From assembly GCF_905475465.1 (NCBI RefSeq), contig NC_062238.1, positions 6,924,501 through 6,988,500 on the forward strand: 64,000 bases of DNA. Direction: 5' to 3'. A model generated the notes under the pieces. The model did not search any database and was not told the DNA's origin. It worked only from the letters and a program-made list of their open reading frames with translations. The translations under genes were made by a program, and so were the position numbers. Origin of the DNA: Pieris napi. Its lineage: Eukaryota; Arthropoda; Insecta; Lepidoptera; Pieridae. Positions 59,505 through 64,000 of the stretch are shown piece by piece (within the stretch, counting starts at the first letter, position 1; every line of letters begins with the position of its first letter).

Positions 59505-59728
59505 TGACGACTCATTGGTCTAGTGGTTAGTACTCCTGACTGCGAATCCATGGGTCCCGGGTTCGATCCCCGGCTGAGACGAACATCGATGTGATGAGCA
59601 TTTGGTGTTGTGCTTAGGTCTTGGGTGTTTAAATATGTATTTATATGTCTATCTATCTATAATATGTATGTATATCCGTTGCCTAGTACCCATAACACAA
59701 GCTTCGCCAGCTTAGCATGGGACTAGAT
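59505..59728 (+). repeat. SINE family A, copy 3
   Basis: GACGACTCATTGGTCTAGTG and GGGTTCGATCCCCGGCTGAG on the plus strand. It retains the CCAGCTTAGCATGGGACTAG end but lacks the last ~20 bases and the A run. Confidence 0.85.
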
Positions 59729-60859
59729 ACTTAATAAAATGGTTACAATTATTTAATTTACAGTTAAAAAGCTATGTAAAACGGTGGATTGTCAGATGTT
59801 ATACGTGTAAAATTAAAGTGGCGTTAAAAAATGTTTATTCTTAGCACTGAGATATATAATTATGCAAATATATGTCTAGGATAGTCACGTCTCGTAGCTA
59901 AAGAACAAAAGCAGTAACAAACCGTTTAGCCATGGTGCAGTGCTCACTCGAACAAATTGCCAATTTCTCCATGAATATTATAGTTCAACAAACTCTTATA
60001 TTTTACTTCACGCTTAGATTCTATTACAAACTTATTAACTGTAATTTTTAATCTAGATTTTCAGGCACTTTCACAATAATTATCTAATAGTTAACGAGAA
60101 ACTTAAGAAATAATTAATACGTATCAGTTTTCAGAAAACTTAGCCGAGTTTAAATGTTATTAAAAAGTTATCATTTTTAAAGAACTTTATTTCTCATTAC
60201 AAACATTGATTTATTTACATGAGAAATTTAATATTATATACGAACGAGATACATGTCGCCATCAGCTGTGTATCTTTAATGCCCTTTTGAACTGATTAAT
60301 CACGCTAATGTTACGAACCTTAGACGGCAACTGATTAAACAATTGCAATTGCAATTGCAATTTTTAGCAGTGCTTATCTGTTCATAACTTAATTTGTTGA
60401 CCGTAGAATATTTAAATATGAAAATCGGTAATAAAGAATCTATAGTAATGAACTACACGTGTTTATTATTTGTTTAATGCTTGTAAATCCTTGAATTTTC
60501 ATCGCTTATTTAATGTTTTAATTTGAATTTTATGGTACTATACAATATAATGGTAGAGGTGAGATGATTTTGTTATCAGATGCATTTAAAATAAATTGAA
60601 TTTGTTGTGGAGAAATTTCTTGTAACGATTATCATAATTGAAAAGTGGACAGAAATTGACTGTGAAATTTGAAAACGTCACAACACGTTAACGGATACTT
60701 CATTGCAAGACAAGGAAAATGTAGACATTAATACACTCCAGTTATGCAAATCTTTGTATGGAATAGAAATATATTTACGACTGTCTCATTTATATTATTT
60801 TCTTAAATGGAAAGAGGATCATTTTGTAAATCAAATAAGGAATTAACAAATAACACCAG
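59729..60859. other. Non-coding AT-rich stretch
   Basis: A short (CAATTG)n run lies at about 60340-60362. Nothing else recognised. Confidence 0.4.
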
Positions 60860-61110
60860 CTGTTGGCCTAGTGGCTTCAGCGTGCGACTCTCATTACTGA
60901 GGTCCTGGTTTCGAGTCCGGGCACCAATGGACTTTGTTTTATGTGCGCATTTATTATACGCTCGAACGGTAAAGGAAAACATCGTGAGGAAACCGGCGAA
61001 GACCCAAAAAAGTCGAGGGCGTGTGTCAGGCACAGGAGGTTTATCACCTACTTGTCCATTCGATTGACAAATTATCATGAAACATAAATCTGAGGCCTAG
61101 ACCTAAAAAG
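60860..61110 (+). repeat. SINE family B copy
   Basis: GTTGGCCTAGTGGCTTCAGC, GTGCGACTCTCATTACTGAG, GGAAAACATCGTGAGGAAAC and GGCGTGTGTCAGGCACAGGA. The 3' end is cut short after GAGGCCTAGACC. Confidence 0.8.
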
Positions 61111-62281
61111 TGAGAGTGAAACTTCTTTAGGCGCATGAGGGTAAAATGAGATGGAAGATGTGCAGCGTTTTTGTCGAAAAAAAAGGAGAGAGCGATTGAA
61201 GCCGATTGAGAGAGTTAGAAGGGCGAATCGCCTTACAGAAATACTATTTAAAAAAAATACATATATTTTTTATTTTATGCAAAATAATTTATAGAAATCT
61301 CAAATGACGAATTGTAAATTAAAATGCCACGTGTTTCTATTTTTGAAGAATTTATAATTTCTACTAATTTTCGACACTTAATATTTTAATGACAATTAAA
61401 TTCCTAACATATGTTCTTTTTTCCCTCCCTCTAAGTCTCGGAAATCTAAAGCTTTAGATTTTAAATAAGTGCAAGACTTAAAAAATAGTTTGCCAATGAA
61501 GTTTCACTTCTGACATGTACCTACTCTGTACGCACGCACTTTTTTTATTTAACACCAGCTCTTAAAATGCTTCGGCACTAATATAGCTCTTTAACCTATT
61601 TAATTGTGACTGAGATTTGTAACACACAAAAGTTTTTGTCTTCGAGAGAATAGATTGGTTCCATTAGTATATTAAACGGACAATAAACTGTTTGTGATCG
61701 CATTTCTATCAGTGACCTAGACACCTACATCGTCTAACATGTGAAGAATAAACTTTAGATCTTTTATATTCAGGACACATTCATCTCTTGTTAAATGAAA
61801 TCGGCAATAGATATTTTAGTTTTTGTTACCACTAAGAACGTAATAGTGAACAACTCTACGAAAGACTAGGCGGTATTGTTGAAAGACTATAGCCTGCGCC
61901 ATGGGCGAAAATTAAAAAAAAAATGTAATAGTAAACAAATTATTTACGGTAACGGTTTTAAATACCATCGCACTTTTTTGACGCTACTAATTATTTAGGA
62001 GTCTCGGAGGACCTTCATTGGAACACCTGCAAGTGAGTTTTGCTCCGGAAACGCGTCAAAAAAACGCGTTTTTTTTTTTTTTTTTTTTTCACCTGGGGAA
62101 ACCCGATTACGGGCCCCCGCGCCTGGGCAAGTGTGATTGGCGCGGGGAGTGTGGGGATCAAGGTCGTAAAATGCGATGGTCCCCATACCCACTAAAACCA
62201 CCAGGGCCCAATACATAGCCATAGCACGTGAAGAGCAGTAAACAAAAGCAAAATAAGCAATATAGCAAAATAAAAAATCGG
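61111..62281. other. Non-coding stretch with a GC-rich block
   Basis: 61850-61908 repeats 24611-24668. A T run of about 21 bases near 62069-62089 follows the hairpin CGCGTCAAAAAAACGCG, and 62092-62215 is strikingly GC-rich (GGGCCCCCGCGCCTGGGC) for this window. No gene assigned. Confidence 0.4.
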
Positions 62282-63486
62282 TCAGTCAGTGTTTAATTTA
62301 TAGACATATTTGACAGCTTTAATTAGCTCCAAAAATGGGTCTTTTTTATGTTTTATATTGTTTCGCCGCCACAAATATTCATAGACATGATCTGAAAAAT
62401 TTTCAGTGTTATTATAATTATCCTTTTTAAAAAATCTTTTTACTGCCCTCCACTGTGACTCAATCCTTTGCGTATGGGTTCCATCTTCAGCCACAAACGG
62501 GTTTTCAGGGTCTGAATGATTCACTTTTTGATGTATGTACCCATGGTCTGCCAGACAATCGTATGCTTTCCAGAAGTCAGTATGAATGATAGTACCAACT
62601 TCAACATGTTTTTGAATGAGAGGAAGTAATATATCAGCTGATCGAATATTATTTGGGCACACTTCCAATCTTAGGTCTTCAGATTTGTCTTCGATCATAC
62701 CAAGGACCCAATGGCCCTCAATATGTCGTCCTACAACAATTAAAGAATTAGTTAATAAGCTTAATGAGTTAAATAAATTTTGTAGATGTGATAATAATAG
62801 GGTTATTGGACAGCTCTGGTTTTTAAATTACACTCTAGGAGTAAAACAGACTAATAACACATATAGTAAATATTAATTAATAGTGCTATAAAATAATTAC
62901 CTCGATTATATTTTCTTTTCCCAAATTTAGATTCATCAATCTGGACTATCTTCCCTGGGCCACCAATCTTTCCTACCGCTTGAGTTTTATCCATTTGATA
63001 TATAACTATAGTTTCCCTACAATAACTATACCAATCACATATAGTAACTCGGCTTAAGGATTTAAGTCTATCATCTTTATATGGATCTTCACGCATGGTT
63101 GTAAGATAGCTAAAATTTTGCGAAAACGCATATAATAAATAGAAAACATGAACTAATTCTATTTTAATATTTTCGAAAAATGTTCCTTTATTTCTAGGAA
63201 CTTTAGTTTTTGATCTGCAATTTCCTTTCGTGCAACACCATGAACCAAATGTTTTATTCGTCGATTTAGCAATTTTCATGGGTTTACGATGTGTACTACA
63301 TTGCTTTTGAGAATGCACTAAACCATTTTCTTCAGCGAATGCCACACACTGCTCATTGGTACCTAATTTTTTATATAATCTAATCAGATTCCACAATGAG
63401 ACCACTTCCTCACTATTCAAGTCACGATTCACAACGGACCCATCGTCCTCAAAATCATTTTCACGAGTAGAACTTGTAGACGCCAT
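62282..63486 (-). CDS. ISXO2/Merlin-like transposase-derived protein, two exons
   Basis: Exon 1 is 62901-63486 (ATG at 63486; a GTG precedes it) and exon 2 is 62282-62730. The 170-bp intron has GTAATT and TTGTTGTAG, and joining restores NRGRHIEGHWVLGMIEDKSE. The product is 344 residues. A Cys/His cluster (CSTHRKP...WCCTKGNC, residues 63-90) is zinc-ribbon-like. The DDE fold is visible: D184 in VQIDESKFGKRKY, D247 in IIHTDFWKAY, E286 in HTQRIESQWRAVK. This is the ISXO2-like domain of IS1595/Merlin transposases. No terminal inverted repeat could be found near either end, so it may be a domesticated gene or an old element. Open frame, splice sites and catalytic residues are all intact. Confidence 0.88.
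62731..62900 (-). other. Intron of the ISXO2-like gene
   Basis: Donor GAG|GTAATT at 62900 and acceptor GTTGTAG at 62731. It contains in-frame stops, so it must be removed to make the full protein. Confidence 0.85.
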
Positions 63487-63776
63487 CACTATAAATCTGA
63501 AAATGATCGCGAGAAATCAGTGTTGATTATGTATGTAAAGCCAAGTTTCAAAAAATGCAAATAAAATAACGCACTTTCACGTGAAAATAAAAAAGAAACG
63601 GATTTATAAAGTAAACTTTGCACTGTAAAACTAATTACCGCTAGTCTAGCATAAACCACATTCAAAATGGCCGATTAAGTTTATAAAATTAATAGGGATG
63701 TGAAAAATAATCGATTTTTTTAAAAGTGAAAATCGATTTTTGTATTCGATTTTAATATTACAAATAATTGAAAATT
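63487..63776. other. 5' flank of the ISXO2-like gene
   Basis: CGGCCATTTTGAATG on the minus strand (63660-63675) resembles a YY1-type site; promoter function is inference. 63700-63760 has repeated AATCGATTTTT. Confidence 0.3.
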
Positions 63777-64000
63777 CGGCGACCAAATATTCATATACTA
63801 ACTCTAACCTAACCAATCTAAATAATATTTGTTTTTGTGGACAGCTCCGATCTAAATAGTAATTGTTTATTCAAGCCTCGGCTTCTCGGCGTCCTGGTCG
63901 CCTTCGGCGACCAAATATTCATATACTAACTCTAACCTAACCAATCTAAATAATATTTGTTTTTGTGGACAGCTCCGATCTAAATAGTAATTGTTTATTC
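63777..64000. repeat. 128-bp tandem duplication at the window edge
   Basis: CGGCGACCAAATATTCATAT starts at 63777 and again at 63905. The second copy matches the first for all 96 bases available. The array may continue beyond the window. Confidence 0.92.

Noticed and set aside
60803..61078. Paired 86- and 91-residue frames on both strands
   Set aside because: They lie across a SINE family B copy and are produced by its sequence.
63815..63826. Telomere-like CCTAA repeats
   Set aside because: Only two partial units within a 128-bp repeat; not a telomeric array.

Overview
The window reads as an AT-rich insect nuclear genome, most probably a butterfly or moth. It carries several dispersed repeats of the kind that crowd lepidopteran genomes: tRNA-derived SINEs with intact A/B boxes, 3' ends of non-LTR LINEs, short TIR elements and CTAG-ended repeats. 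Its one well-supported host gene has animal-type introns. There is no bacterial, viral or organellar gene organisation, no operon and no CRISPR array. All identities come from reading and translating the sequence; no database search was run. || Left 8 kb: ten coding exons of the CLEC16A/ema gene on the minus strand, starting at 8075 and running off the left edge after position 56. They join in frame to about 816 codons, from the MF-RSRSW start through the FPL region to the RRAIR/ETQLPL segment. Introns hold a 5'-truncated 5S rRNA-derived copy (1269-1365), a Harbinger-type MITE (3213-3658), a LINE tail and part of an unexplained repeat. Upstream lie a TGTCA-rich flank and a 773-bp inverted-repeat element. 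|| 10.9-11.8 kb: one minus-strand exon encoding a secreted, acidic, Pro/Met-rich protein of 287 residues, with a splice acceptor just upstream of its ATG. || 12-62 kb: mostly non-coding, AT-rich and repeat-laden. The outstanding element is an apparently intact mariner-like transposon (20532-21831; 358-codon ORF; ~30-bp TIRs; TA duplication). The rest holds LINE fragments (RT piece at 17.46 kb, ORF2 C-termini at 37.2 and 55.4 kb, several short 3' ends), two SINE families (three and six copies), a 130-bp tandem array at 32.15-32.8 kb, MITEs, palindromes and local duplications. A few small minus-strand candidate exons (30.0, 31.3 and 49.5 kb, phase-compatible; 17.1 kb) may mark a further gene with very long introns, but I cannot name it. 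|| Right end: a two-exon ISXO2/Merlin-type transposase-derived gene on the minus strand (62282-63486, 344 residues, D/D/E visible), then a 128-bp tandem duplication that runs off the right edge. || I see no clear new biological system. The leads most worth following are the intact mariner with 36 residues between its last two aspartates, the intron-bearing ISXO2-like gene, a conserved unidentified peptide shared by repeats at 2.1 and 46.2 kb, and the phase-compatible orphan exons.
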